DNA of 44,845 nt from Actinomadura sp. HBU206391 (GTDB lineage: Bacteria > Actinomycetota > Actinomycetes > Streptosporangiales > Streptosporangiaceae). Positions 34,645 to 42,356 of this stretch are shown piece by piece. The DNA is taken from assembly GCF_014323665.1 (NCBI RefSeq), contig NZ_JABVEB010000038.1, positions 1 through 44,845 of the forward strand, read 5' to 3'. The position numbers and the translations under genes are program-made. The notes beneath the pieces are model-generated. The model did no database searches, had not been told where the DNA came from, and was given only the letters and a program-made list of their open reading frames with translations. The number at the start of each line of letters is the position of its first letter. Position 1 is the stretch's first letter.

Positions 34645-35873
34645 TCAGGAGAATGCGCAGATCCGCGCCGGAGCGGCCCGGTGCGGAACGGCTGATCCCG
34701 GCACGGCTCGGCGGCCGCGACGTGGTGCGCGTGGGCGTCGGGGGCCTGCGCGCGCGGCCCACCCGAGTGCTGCTGTCGGCCCTGGGCATCGCCATCGGCA
34801 TCGCCACCATGATCGCCGTGATCGGGATCTCGGCGTCGAGCAAGGAACAGTTGCTGCGGCAGCTCGACACCCTCGGGACCAACCTGCTGACGGTGAAGCC
34901 CGGCAGCACGATGTTCGGCGAGGACGCCAAGATGCCCGAGACCGCCGTCGACATGGTCCGGCGCATCGGCCCGGTGCGGACCGTCGGCGCGACCGGTGCG
35001 GCGGACACGACCGTACGCCGCACGAACCACATCCCCGAGGCGGTGACCGGGGGCATCTCCGTCCAGGCGGCGACGGGGGAACTGCTCACGACGCTGGACG
35101 GCCGGGTGCGCACCGGAAGCTGGCTCAACGCCGCCACCGAGAGCCACCCCGCGGTCGTGCTCGGCTCCGCGGCCGCCGAACGGCTGGGGCTGGACCGTAC
35201 GGGGACGCAGGTGTGGATGGGCGGCCGGTGGTTCACGGTGGTCGGCATCCTCCGGCCGCTGCCGCTCGCCCCCGAGATCGACCGGTCGGCGCTCGTCGGC
35301 TGGCCGGCGGCCGAGCGCTACCTCGGCTTCGACGGGCACCCCACGATGCTCTACGAGCGCTCGTCCGACGCCTCGGTCGAGGCGGTGGGGGACGTGCTCG
35401 CCCGCACGGTCAATCCGGAGAACCCCGACGAGATCGACGTCAGCCGGCCGTCCGACGCGCTGGAGGCCAAGGCCGCGGCGGCGGGAGCGTTCACCAACCT
35501 GCTGCTCGGGCTCGGTGCCGTCGCGCTGCTCGTCGGCGGGGTCGGGGTGGCGAACACCATGGTCATCTCAGTGCTGGAGCGGCGCCGTGAGATCGGGCTG
35601 CGCAGGTCGCTCGGTGCCACGCGGGGGCAGGTGCGGGTGCAGTTCCTGTCGGAGTCCCTGCTGCTGTCGGTCCTCGGCGGGGTGGTGGGCGCCGGCGTGG
35701 GGGCGCTGGCGACGGTGGCGTTCGCCGCCTATCGCGACTGGCCGCCGGTCGTGCCGGTGTGGGCGCTCGGCGGGGGAGTGGCCGCGACCCTGGCCATCGG
35801 CACCATCGCCGGCATCTACCCGGCGATGCGGGCGGCCCGGCTGTCGCCCACCGTGGCGCTGACGGTCACCTGA
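34641..35873 (+). CDS. ABC exporter permease, MacB/FtsX type
   Basis: A 410-residue permease with one TM helix near residues 45-65 ([20 protein letters not shown]), a large extracellular MacB-PCD domain and three C-terminal TM helices forming the FtsX domain. In that domain [20 protein letters not shown] is followed by [20 protein letters not shown], the cytoplasmic coupling segment. It is the last gene of the four-gene operon (4-nt overlap with the ATPase). Half-size MacB-like permeases of this type dimerise to export antibiotics, peptides or lipoproteins; the substrate here is unknown. The two-component system upstream of the operon is the likely regulator. A long hairpin begins 29 nt past the stop and may end the transcript. 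Confidence 0.93.
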
Positions 35874-35901
35874 TCGCACGAGCCCGCGACGGCTTCATCC
35901 A

Positions 35902-35953
35902 GTGTCGGCGAACGCACCATCCGGCCGGACCACGGTGGTGCGTTCGCCGACAC
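35902..35953. repeat. Long hairpin element, copy 1
   Basis: An 18-bp perfect inverted repeat, GTGTCGGCGAACGCACCA at 35902-35919 and its complement at 35936-35953, with a 16-nt loop that itself holds CCGGCCGG. It is followed by CGAGTGGCGTTCGG (35954-35967). Its reverse complement closely matches copy 2 at 36601-36650. It could also terminate the exporter operon. Confidence 0.85.
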
Positions 35954-35984
35954 CGAGTGGCGTTCGGCCTCTGCCTGCCGGCCT

Positions 35985-36537
35985 ACTCCCGACGATCTAC
36001 CGGCGGAGGGCGATGGCGTCGCGTACGTCTTCCACACGCCGCTCGGATCGAAGACGTCGGCGATGGCGACCGGTCTGGGCAGGCCCGCATCAATGAGGAT
36101 CATGCGAAGCCGGGTCTCCATCGGCGAGTTCTAGAAACAGACGTTCCGGACGTACTGCGTAAAGGCCGCGGACCTTGTGCATCTGATCGAGCCTCAGGGC
36201 GTACCGGTGCGTCACGCCCGGCGGTGCGCGGGATCGTCGAGGTGCCGGGCGGCAGCGCGAGATGGACGCGGTCGTCGGCCGAGTCCGGCAGCGGTACCCG
36301 GTAGAGCCGGGCCGCCGTGAACCCGCAGAACACCGAGCCGGTCGCGGCGATCAACAGCGCCGCGCGGCACCGCAGTTCCACCGAGTCGGGCGGGTCCGCG
36401 ATCACATAGACGTGGTGGAAGATCCTGCGGAAGCGGTTCCCCGCCAGTTGCCGTCGCGTCACTCCCAGGTCGAACGCTTCGTCGCAGCGGAACGGGCCCT
36501 TCGTGAGGGCGGGCGGGATCTCCCGGGCGGCGGGCAT
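35985..36537 (-). pseudogene. Broken AbiEi/DUF559-type gene
   Basis: From ATG 36537 the reverse strand encodes the N-terminal part of an actinobacterial AbiEi-like/DUF559 protein: FRCDEAFDLGVTRRQLAGNR, FRRIFHHVYVIADPPDSVEL, GSVFCGFTAARLYRVPLPD. The frame is then lost near 36225 and continues in another as YALRLDQMHKVRGLYAVRPE, then RLFLELA. It is joined directly, out of frame, to METRLRMILIDAGLPRPVAI near 36121, which in intact relatives comes perhaps 60-90 residues later. The end of the DUF559 nuclease-like domain is missing. So there are two frameshifts, an internal deletion and a lost 3' end. Intact relatives are linked to type IV toxin-antitoxin or Vsr-like nuclease functions. Two related hairpins bracket the relic. 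Confidence 0.8.
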
Positions 36538-36600
36538 GACGGCCACGGTGACACTCCGTGGCGCCGCGCACACCGAAAACGCGATCCGAGTGGCGTTCGG

Positions 36601-36650
36601 TGTAGGTGAACGCACCACCGTGGTCCGACCGGGTGGTTCGTTCCCCTACA
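36601..36650. repeat. Long hairpin element, copy 2
   Basis: A 19-bp inverted repeat with 17 of 19 pairs (TGTAGGTGAACGCACCACC, 36601-36619, against 36632-36650) and a 12-nt loop. The central part matches the reverse complement of copy 1. It is flanked by CGAGTGGCGTTCGG on the left (36587-36600, also present beside copy 1) and by CGAGTGACGTTC on the right (36652-36663). Confidence 0.82.
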
Positions 36651-36654
36651 TCGA

Positions 36655-36687
36655 GTGACGTTCTAGCGCCGGGTGACGTTCTAGCGC
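36655..36687. repeat. 15-bp tandem repeat across the hemE stop codon
   Basis: GTGACGTTCTAGCGC occurs at 36655-36669 and 36673-36687, 18 bp apart. The second copy contains the hemE stop codon (CTA on this strand). The first also forms the right end of hairpin copy 2. This looks like duplication of the hemE end when the hairpin unit settled here. Confidence 0.75.
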
Positions 36688-37736
36688 AGTGCGGCGGCCG
36701 TGTCGGCGGCGGAGGCCTCGTGGACGAAGTCGGCGAGGCGGGCGAGCTTGTCCGGGTCGGTGGAGGGCAGCACGCCGTGGCCGAGGTTGAACACGTGGCC
36801 CTCGGCGGTACGGCCCCGGGCGAGGATGTCGCGGGTCCGCTCCTCGATCACCTCCCACGGCGCGAACAGCACCGCGGGATCGAGGTTGCCCTGCAGCGCC
36901 TTGCCCGCCTCGACCCGGCTCACCGCCGCGTCGAGCGGCACCCGCCAGTCGACGCCGACCACGTCGGCGCCGGCCTCGCCCATGAGGCCGAGCAGCTCGC
37001 CGGTGCCCACGCCGAAGTGGATCCGCGGCACGCCGAGCCCACCGACCGCAGAGAAGATCTTGCTGGTGTGCGGGAGCACCGAGCGCCGGTAGTCCTCCGG
37101 GCTGACCGCGCCGACCCAGGAGTCGAACACCTGGACGGCGCTCGCCCCGGCGGCCACCTGGATCTTGAGGAACTCGGTCGTGATGTCGGCCAGCCGGCCG
37201 AGCAGCTCGGCCCACAGATCCGGCGCGCCGTACATCATGGCCTTGGTGAGGTCGTGGGACTTCGACGGTCCGCCCTCGATGAGGTACGAGGCGAGCGTGA
37301 ACGGCCCGCCCGCGAACCCGATGAGCGGGGTGTCGCCGAGCTCGCCCACGAGTTCCTCGATCGCCTCCGTGACGTACGTCACGTCGCCCGGGTCGAGCGC
37401 CCGCAGCTTCGCGAGACCGGCGGGGTCGCGGATCGGGTCGGCGATGACCGGGCCCACACCGGGCTTGATGTCGAGATCGACGCCGATCGCCTTGAGCGGC
37501 ACCATGATGTCGCTGAAGAAGATCGCGGCGTCGACCGCGTAGCGGCGTACGGGCTGGAGCGTGATCTCGATGATCATGTCGGGCCTCGTGCAGGCCTCGA
37601 GCATCGGTACGTCGGCCCGTACGCGCAGGTATTCGGGCAGCGACCGGCCGGCCTGGCGCATGAACCACACGGGGGTGTGCGGCACCGGCTCGCGGCGGCA
37701 GGCACGCAGGAACACGGCTTCGTTGTCAACAGGCAC
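36681..37736 (-). CDS. hemE: Uroporphyrinogen decarboxylase
   Basis: This cytoplasmic enzyme removes four carboxyl groups from uroporphyrinogen III to give coproporphyrinogen III, the branch leading to heme. The 351 residues carry the signature [15 protein letters not shown] with the catalytic Arg pair near the N terminus, the Asp in [16 protein letters not shown], and [21 protein letters not shown] and FNLGHGVLP. Length is typical. GTG 37736 fits the family N terminus but has no recognisable RBS, so the mRNA may be leaderless or have a weak site. A small Cys-rich protein gene is divergent. Downstream steps (hemY, hemQ) lie 5-7 kb to the right. Its stop codon lies within a 15-bp repeat. Confidence 0.96.
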   Translation of the reverse strand: MPVDNEAVFLRACRREPVPHTPVWFMRQAGRSLPEYLRVRADVPMLEACTRPDMIIEITLQPVRRYAVDAAIFFSDIMVPLKAIGVDLDIKPGVGPVIADPIRDPAGLAKLRALDPGDVTYVTEAIEELVGELGDTPLIGFAGGPFTLASYLIEGGPSKSHDLTKAMMYGAPDLWAELLGRLADITTEFLKIQVAAGASAVQVFDSWVGAVSPEDYRRSVLPHTSKIFSAVGGLGVPRIHFGVGTGELLGLMGEAGADVVGVDWRVPLDAAVSRVEAGKALQGNLDPAVLFAPWEVIEERTRDILARGRTAEGHVFNLGHGVLPSTDPDKLARLADFVHEASAADTAAALR

Positions 37737-37981
37737 CTAAGGATCGTCCCACGGATCCGCCGAAGAGACGCACCGAGTCCCGAACCTCGCATGTGGCCGC
37801 CGGCCAGGGCTGGGTCGGGGCCCGGCCGGGCCGCGGCGCGGCGCACGCTTCGGGGGGGCCGAGAATGGGTGGAGCGCGGGGCCATGAACTTCGGACACGC
37901 CGAGCGAAGTCCCGCAATCCGCCGCTCCGGCATGCAACCGTGCGGTTCTCACCCCTTATGCCGCGAGCCGAGGGAGGCCCG

Positions 37982-38182
37982 ATGGCCGTGACCATCCGTC
38001 ACTGCTCCACCTGCGGCGACGAGCGCCCGTTCGAGCGGCCGCCGTGCGCCGACGAACACGGTGATCTCTGTCCCGAGCTGGCCTGTGCGGACTGCGGTGC
38101 GGCCATTCTCATCGCGGCACTGCTGGAGCCGTGGCAGTCCGGACCGGCGGAGCTGCCGGCCGCATCCTCCCGGGCCGCCTGA
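37982..38182 (+). CDS. Small Cys-rich, zinc-ribbon-like protein
   Basis: A 66-residue protein with six Cys, most in CxxC-type pairs: HCSTCGDERPFERPPC, then LCPELACADCGAAILIAALL. The pattern suggests one or two metal-binding knuckles. ATG 37982 has GAGGGAGG 4 nt upstream; the longer frame to 37793 is not used. It is divergent from hemE and followed by DUF3000 and RNase D genes. I know of no function. With hemE adjacent, a link to heme or redox is possible but unsupported. Confidence 0.8.
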   Translation: MAVTIRHCSTCGDERPFERPPCADEHGDLCPELACADCGAAILIAALLEPWQSGPAELPAASSRAA

Positions 38183-38322
38183 GCGGCCCCTGACACCCCG
38201 AGACCGTGCACAGTGTCCTCATCCTCCGTGATCACGCCGCATCCCCCGCCGATCCAGCTTCCGCCGGTTCTTCCGGCGTGGCAGTCCCAGGTTCTGCCGG
38301 CAAAACGATCTACGCTCAGCCC

Positions 38323-38919
38323 ATGGGCGCCCCGCGCATGACGCCGCCCCCGACTCAGGCCAGTGAGGTACCGGCGCCCTTCCAGCGGGCACTCGACACC
38401 CTGCGCCTCGCGGTCGAGGGCGATCAGATCCGTTCCGAGCTCGAGCTCGAGAGCATGCCCGCGCCGCAGCGCCTGGCGCCCTACTCGGCCGCCCTCTCGG
38501 CGTCGGTATACCGCGGCGACGACACCGAGATCGCCATGGGCCGGCTGATCGTGCTGTACGACCCGGACGGCCACAGCGGCTGGGTCGGGCAGTTCCGGAT
38601 CGTCGCCTACATCCGGGCCGACCTGGAGCCGGAGATCGCCGCCGACCCGCTCATCGGGTCGGTCGCGTGGAGCTGGCTGACCGAGACCCTCGACGTCGTG
38701 GGCTATGCCGGGGTGTCGGGCACGATCACCCGGGCGGTCTCGGAGAGCTTCGGCGACAAACAGGACGACCCCTCCACGACCGAGCTGGAGATGCGGGCGT
38801 CGTGGTCGCCGACGGGCGAGGATCTGGCCGGTCACGTGGCGGCGTGGTGCGAGGTGATGTGCATGGCGGCGGGGTTGCCCCCCGCCGGAATCACCTCGCT
38901 GACGAGTTCGGGCACCTGA
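38323..38919 (+). CDS. DUF3000 family protein
   Basis: A 198-residue soluble protein of an actinobacterial family of unknown function. Recognisable stretches are PAPFQRALDTLRLAV, LAPYSAALSASVYRGDD, VGQFRIVAYIRADLEPEIA and the Trp-rich SVAWSWLTETLDVVGYAG. It has no signal or TM segment. The start is not certain: ATG 38323 and ATG 38338 are both possible without a clear RBS, and the frame is open from 38206. RNase D follows after 18 nt in the same direction. DUF3000 next to RNase D and hemE is a common actinobacterial arrangement (from memory), suggesting a housekeeping task. Confidence 0.88.
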   Translation: MGAPRMTPPPTQASEVPAPFQRALDTLRLAVEGDQIRSELELESMPAPQRLAPYSAALSASVYRGDDTEIAMGRLIVLYDPDGHSGWVGQFRIVAYIRADLEPEIAADPLIGSVAWSWLTETLDVVGYAGVSGTITRAVSESFGDKQDDPSTTELEMRASWSPTGEDLAGHVAAWCEVMCMAAGLPPAGITSLTSSGT

Positions 38920-38937
38920 ACGGCGTACGGTAGGCGC

Positions 38938-40218
38938 GTGGGAGTGTCGGAAACCAGTCAATCGGCCCAATCGGCGGAGGCCGCACCGCAGGACACCGGC
39001 GAGAAGACCGCCACGCCCCTGCTGGAGCCGGGCGAGGGGATCCCCCCGGTGGTACAGACGGCGGAGGCGCTGGACCGGGTCGTCGAGGCGTTCGCGGTCG
39101 GCACCGGTCCGGTCGCGGTGGACGCCGAACGGGCCTCGGGCTACCGCTACGGGCAGCGCGCGTATCTCGTCCAGCTGCGGCGCAAGGGCGCGGGCACCGC
39201 GCTCATCGACCCGATCACCTGCCCGGACCTGTCCGGGCTCGACGCCGCGCTCGCCGACGCCGAGATGGTGTTGCACGCGGCCAACCAGGACCTGCCGTGC
39301 CTGGCCGAGCTGGGGCTGGCCCCGCGCCGGCTCTTCGACACCGAGCTCGCCGGGCGGCTGCTCGGGCATCCCCGGGTGGGGCTCGGCTCGATGATCGAGA
39401 ACGTGCTGGGGTACTCGCTGGAGAAGGGCCACTCGGCGGCCGACTGGTCGACCCGCCCGCTGCCGGAGGAGTGGCTCCGCTACGCGGCGCTGGACGTCGA
39501 ACTGCTCGTGGAGCTCCGCGAGGCGCTGCACGCCGAGTTGTTCGAGACCGGGAAGCTGGCGTGGGCCACCGAGGAGTTCGAGGCGATCCTGGCCGCGCCG
39601 CCCAAGCCGCCGCGTGCCGAGCCCTGGCGCCGTACGTCCGGGATCCATCGCGTACGGAACCGGCGCGGCCTGGCGATCGTACGAGGGGTGTGGGAGGCCC
39701 GCGACCGCATCGCGCGCGACCGCGACCTGTCGCCCGGCCGAGTGCTCTCGGACGCGGCGATCATCGAACTGTCACTGACCGTCCCGCACACTCTCGTCGA
39801 TCTGCAGGCGATGCCGACGCTGCGGAACCGCAACGCGCGGCGCCATCTGTCGGTGTGGCTGCGCGCGGTGTCGAAGGCCCGTGCGCTGCCGGAGAGCGAG
39901 CACCCCGAGCAGGGGCAGGCCGGGGACGGCCCGCCGCCCGCGCACCGCTGGGCCGAGCGCGACCCGGAGGCGGCCAAGCGGCTCACCGCGACCCGCGCGG
40001 TGGTCGCCGCACTGGCCGATGAGCACCACATGCCCACCGAGAACCTGCTCCAGCCCGACGCCGTACGCCGGCTGGCGTGGTCGCCGCCCGACGAGATCAG
40101 CGCGGAGGCGGTCAGCGCGGCGCTGGTCACCCTCGGAGCCCGGAACTGGCAGATCGAGCTCGCCTCGGTGCCGCTGGCAAAGGCGCTCCAGCGGCTGGAG
40201 TGCAAGGGCGACCTGTAG
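38938..40218 (+). CDS. rnd: Ribonuclease D-type 3'-5' exonuclease with HRDC domains
   Basis: The 426-residue enzyme has a DEDDy exonuclease domain, with D62 and E64 in VAVDAERASGYRYGQRA, D118 in LHAANQDLPCL, and Y182 and D186 in YAALDVELLVEL. HRDC-type helical domains follow (LSPGRVLSDAAIIELSLTVP, and a second near the C terminus). It trims 3' ends of tRNA precursors and other structured RNAs. All catalytic residues are present. The start is GTG 38938 or GTG 38944; RBS support is weak. It lies 18 nt after the DUF3000 gene, probably in one transcript. Confidence 0.94.
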   Translation: MGVSETSQSAQSAEAAPQDTGEKTATPLLEPGEGIPPVVQTAEALDRVVEAFAVGTGPVAVDAERASGYRYGQRAYLVQLRRKGAGTALIDPITCPDLSGLDAALADAEMVLHAANQDLPCLAELGLAPRRLFDTELAGRLLGHPRVGLGSMIENVLGYSLEKGHSAADWSTRPLPEEWLRYAALDVELLVELREALHAELFETGKLAWATEEFEAILAAPPKPPRAEPWRRTSGIHRVRNRRGLAIVRGVWEARDRIARDRDLSPGRVLSDAAIIELSLTVPHTLVDLQAMPTLRNRNARRHLSVWLRAVSKARALPESEHPEQGQAGDGPPPAHRWAERDPEAAKRLTATRAVVAALADEHHMPTENLLQPDAVRRLAWSPPDEISAEAVSAALVTLGARNWQIELASVPLAKALQRLECKGDL

Positions 40219-40276
40219 TAACCGGCGCGCCACCGTGCCTCGCTCGCCCAGGGCGATGTTTACCGAAGGGCCCGGC

Positions 40277-40295
40277 TTAGGTTAGCTTTTCCTAA
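40277..40295. promoter_or_regulatory. Iron box (DmdR/IdeR type) upstream of efeU
   Basis: TTAGGTTAGCTTTTCCTAA matches the 19-bp DmdR/IdeR consensus TTAGGTTAGGCTAACCTAA at 15 of 19 positions, with both outer arms perfect. It lies 54-72 nt upstream of the efeU start. Iron-bound repressor should close the promoter when iron is plentiful. Confidence 0.82.
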
Positions 40296-40348
40296 GTAAG
40301 CATCCCTGCCGTCGGACGGATCGCGGCTCGATCGTGAGGAGCGCAACG

Positions 40349-41212
40349 GTGCTGCTCGGCAACTACCTCATCGGTCTGCGCGAGGGGCTGGAAGCCGCTC
40401 TGGTGGTGAGCATCCTCATCGCCTATCTGGTCAAGACGGGCAACCGGGGCGCGCTCGCCCCGGTCTGGGCGGGCATCGCTCTGGCGGTCGCTCTCAGCGC
40501 GGGGTTCGGCGTCGCGTTGAGCGCCGCCTCCTCGGACATGCAGTTCAAGACCCAGGAGCTGTTCGGCGGGATCCTGTCCATCGTGGCCGTGGGCCTGGTC
40601 ACCTGGATGGTCTTCTGGATGCGCAAGGCGGCCCGGGGCATCAAGGCCGAGCTCGAGGGCAAGCTCGAAGGGGCACTCGACGTGGGCCCGCTCGCGCTGG
40701 CCGTGGTGGCGTTCATGGCCGTCGGCCGCGAGGGTCTCGAGACGGCCCTGTTCCTGTGGACGAACATCAGCAACTCCACGGAGGGTTCCACCCAGCCGAT
40801 CGTCGGCGCCGTCCTCGGTCTGGTCACCGCGATCGTGCTCGGTTACCTCCTCTACCGCGGCGGGCTGAAACTGAACCTCAAGGTGTTCTTCACCTGGACC
40901 GGGGCCGCGTTGATCGTGGTCGCGGCGGGCGTCTTCGGGTACGGGTTCCACGACCTGCAGGAGGCCGACGTGCTGCCCGGCCTGAACGCGGTGGCGCTGG
41001 AGCCGGCCACGTTCTTCGCCGAGTTCGGCAGGGCCGGCCAGTGGGCTCAGACGATCTTCCAAGGTGTGCTGAACGTCACCCCGAAGATCACCTGGCTGCA
41101 GCTCACCATGTGGGTGGCGTACGTGGTGCCGGTCATGTACCTGTTCCTGCGGCCCACCAGGCCCACCAGGCCCGCCGGCGTCACGCGTGAGCGCGAGCCC
41201 GCGAAGTCCTGA
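40349..41212 (+). CDS. efeU: EfeU/FTR1-type high-affinity iron permease
   Basis: This 287-residue inner-membrane iron transporter has seven predicted TM helices. Both REGLE iron-binding motifs are present: REGLEAAL at residues 11-18 in helix 1 and REGLETAL from residue 127 in the fourth helix. GTG 40349 has GAGGAG 8 nt upstream; the ORF start at 40334 overlaps that site. An iron box lies in the promoter. EfeU usually works with EfeO and the heme peroxidase EfeB from the same operon, but neither follows here and the next gene is convergent. The nearby heme genes would consume the imported iron. Transport function is well supported; how it works without partners is open. Confidence 0.93.
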   Translation: MLLGNYLIGLREGLEAALVVSILIAYLVKTGNRGALAPVWAGIALAVALSAGFGVALSAASSDMQFKTQELFGGILSIVAVGLVTWMVFWMRKAARGIKAELEGKLEGALDVGPLALAVVAFMAVGREGLETALFLWTNISNSTEGSTQPIVGAVLGLVTAIVLGYLLYRGGLKLNLKVFFTWTGAALIVVAAGVFGYGFHDLQEADVLPGLNAVALEPATFFAEFGRAGQWAQTIFQGVLNVTPKITWLQLTMWVAYVVPVMYLFLRPTRPTRPAGVTREREPAKS

Positions 41213-41272
41213 CCCGCACCGGCTCCCGGCCTCGAACCGCCCCCGCCGCCCCAGCCCCCGGCTTCCGGCCGG

Positions 41273-42175
41273 TCACGGCGGTGGCGCGGGCCGGCTGCCG
41301 GAGTCCGGACCGCCGAGGTCGCGCGCCTCGGCAGGCCGCCGGCGCGGCCACCATCTCGGCCGACCGCTCAGCAGCCAGGCCGCGGCACCGATGAGCAGGA
41401 GCGCTCCGAAGAAGGGCAGCAGCCAGCCGAGGGCGAGGGTGAGCGCCGAGAGGACGGCGACGAACGCCGCCCAGCCGGACTTCAGCCCGCCGGTGAAGCC
41501 GCCGCCGGGCCGCGACCCGGCCTTGGCGGCGGGCTCGATGCGCACCGTCACGGTGGCGAAGGCGGTCTGCTCGGCGAGCGCCTTCCGCTTGGCCTGGAGC
41601 GCTTCCAGGTCGGACTGCCGCTGGGCGATCTCGCGCTCGACGTTGATGACCTCGGTGACCGTGCCGGCCCGGTCGAGCAGCTTCCGGAACGACTTCAGCG
41701 CCGCCTCGGCCGACCGCACCCTGCTCTCGACGTCGGCGACCGCCTCGGTGACGTCCTGCGCGTCCTGCCGCAGCGCGCGACGGGTCCCGAGCCGGCGCGA
41801 GAGGCCGTCGAGGACGGTGCCGTACCGCTCAGCAGGGATCTTGAAGGTGATGCTCGCGCCCACGGGTTCGGTGGTGGCGTTCTCGTTCGCGACGTGGCCG
41901 CCCGCCTGCGTCACCAGCGCCTTGGCCCGGGTCACGGCCGCGTCGACGTCCTTGGTCTCCACCTCCATGCTCGCGGTGTAGACGACGGCGCGCGCGGCCC
42001 CGGCGGAGAGCTCGGCCCGCTGCGTCGGCGCGGTCTCCTGCCGCTTCATGTCCACCGCGGTGCCCGAGCCGTCGGACATCCCGGACGAGTCGTTCGGCCC
42101 GTCGCCCGCGCAGCCGCTCAGCAGGACGGCCACCACCACCGGGACGAGCACGAGCCCTGCTCTGGCTGTACGCAC
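41273..42175 (-). CDS. DUF4349 lipoprotein
   Basis: A 300-residue membrane-linked protein. Its N-terminal lipoprotein signal (VPVVVAVLLSGC, Cys22) is followed by the DUF4349 domain: VYTASMEVETKDVDAAVTRA, GGHVANENATTE, ITFKIPAERYGTVLDGLSR. A coiled-coil hairpin comes next (VADVESRVRSAEAALKSFRK, VEREIAQRQSDLEALQAK). Near residue 235 a C-terminal TM helix (AFVAVLSALTLALGWLLPFF) precedes a basic tail. So it is held in the membrane at both ends with the domain outside. The family has no defined function; envelope stress or assembly roles have been suggested for relatives. GTG 42175 has no clear RBS. It is divergent from hemY. Confidence 0.88.
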   Translation of the reverse strand: MRTARAGLVLVPVVVAVLLSGCAGDGPNDSSGMSDGSGTAVDMKRQETAPTQRAELSAGAARAVVYTASMEVETKDVDAAVTRAKALVTQAGGHVANENATTEPVGASITFKIPAERYGTVLDGLSRRLGTRRALRQDAQDVTEAVADVESRVRSAEAALKSFRKLLDRAGTVTEVINVEREIAQRQSDLEALQAKRKALAEQTAFATVTVRIEPAAKAGSRPGGGFTGGLKSGWAAFVAVLSALTLALGWLLPFFGALLLIGAAAWLLSGRPRWWPRRRPAEARDLGGPDSGSRPAPPP

Positions 42176-42356
42176 GGAGATTCGACGATGTGATCCCCGT
42201 CATAGTTCCGCCGATACGCGGGTTTCTGCGAGCTTCTCGGCATCCGCGAGGTTCGGCGGTCTTCGCAAGCCACCGGGCACGATCTGCCCGGGATCCTTCG
42301 GCACCCCCGCCGTGCCCTGGTCAGAGCACGGCCGATTATCTGCGATCGTGGAATCT

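Noticed and set aside
36606..37991. A 461-codon plus-strand ORF
   Set aside because: Antisense to hemE, which is unmistakable.
42048..42356. Upstream extension of hemY
   Set aside because: It precedes the FAD motif by about 100 residues, runs antisense into the DUF4349 gene and has shadow-like composition.
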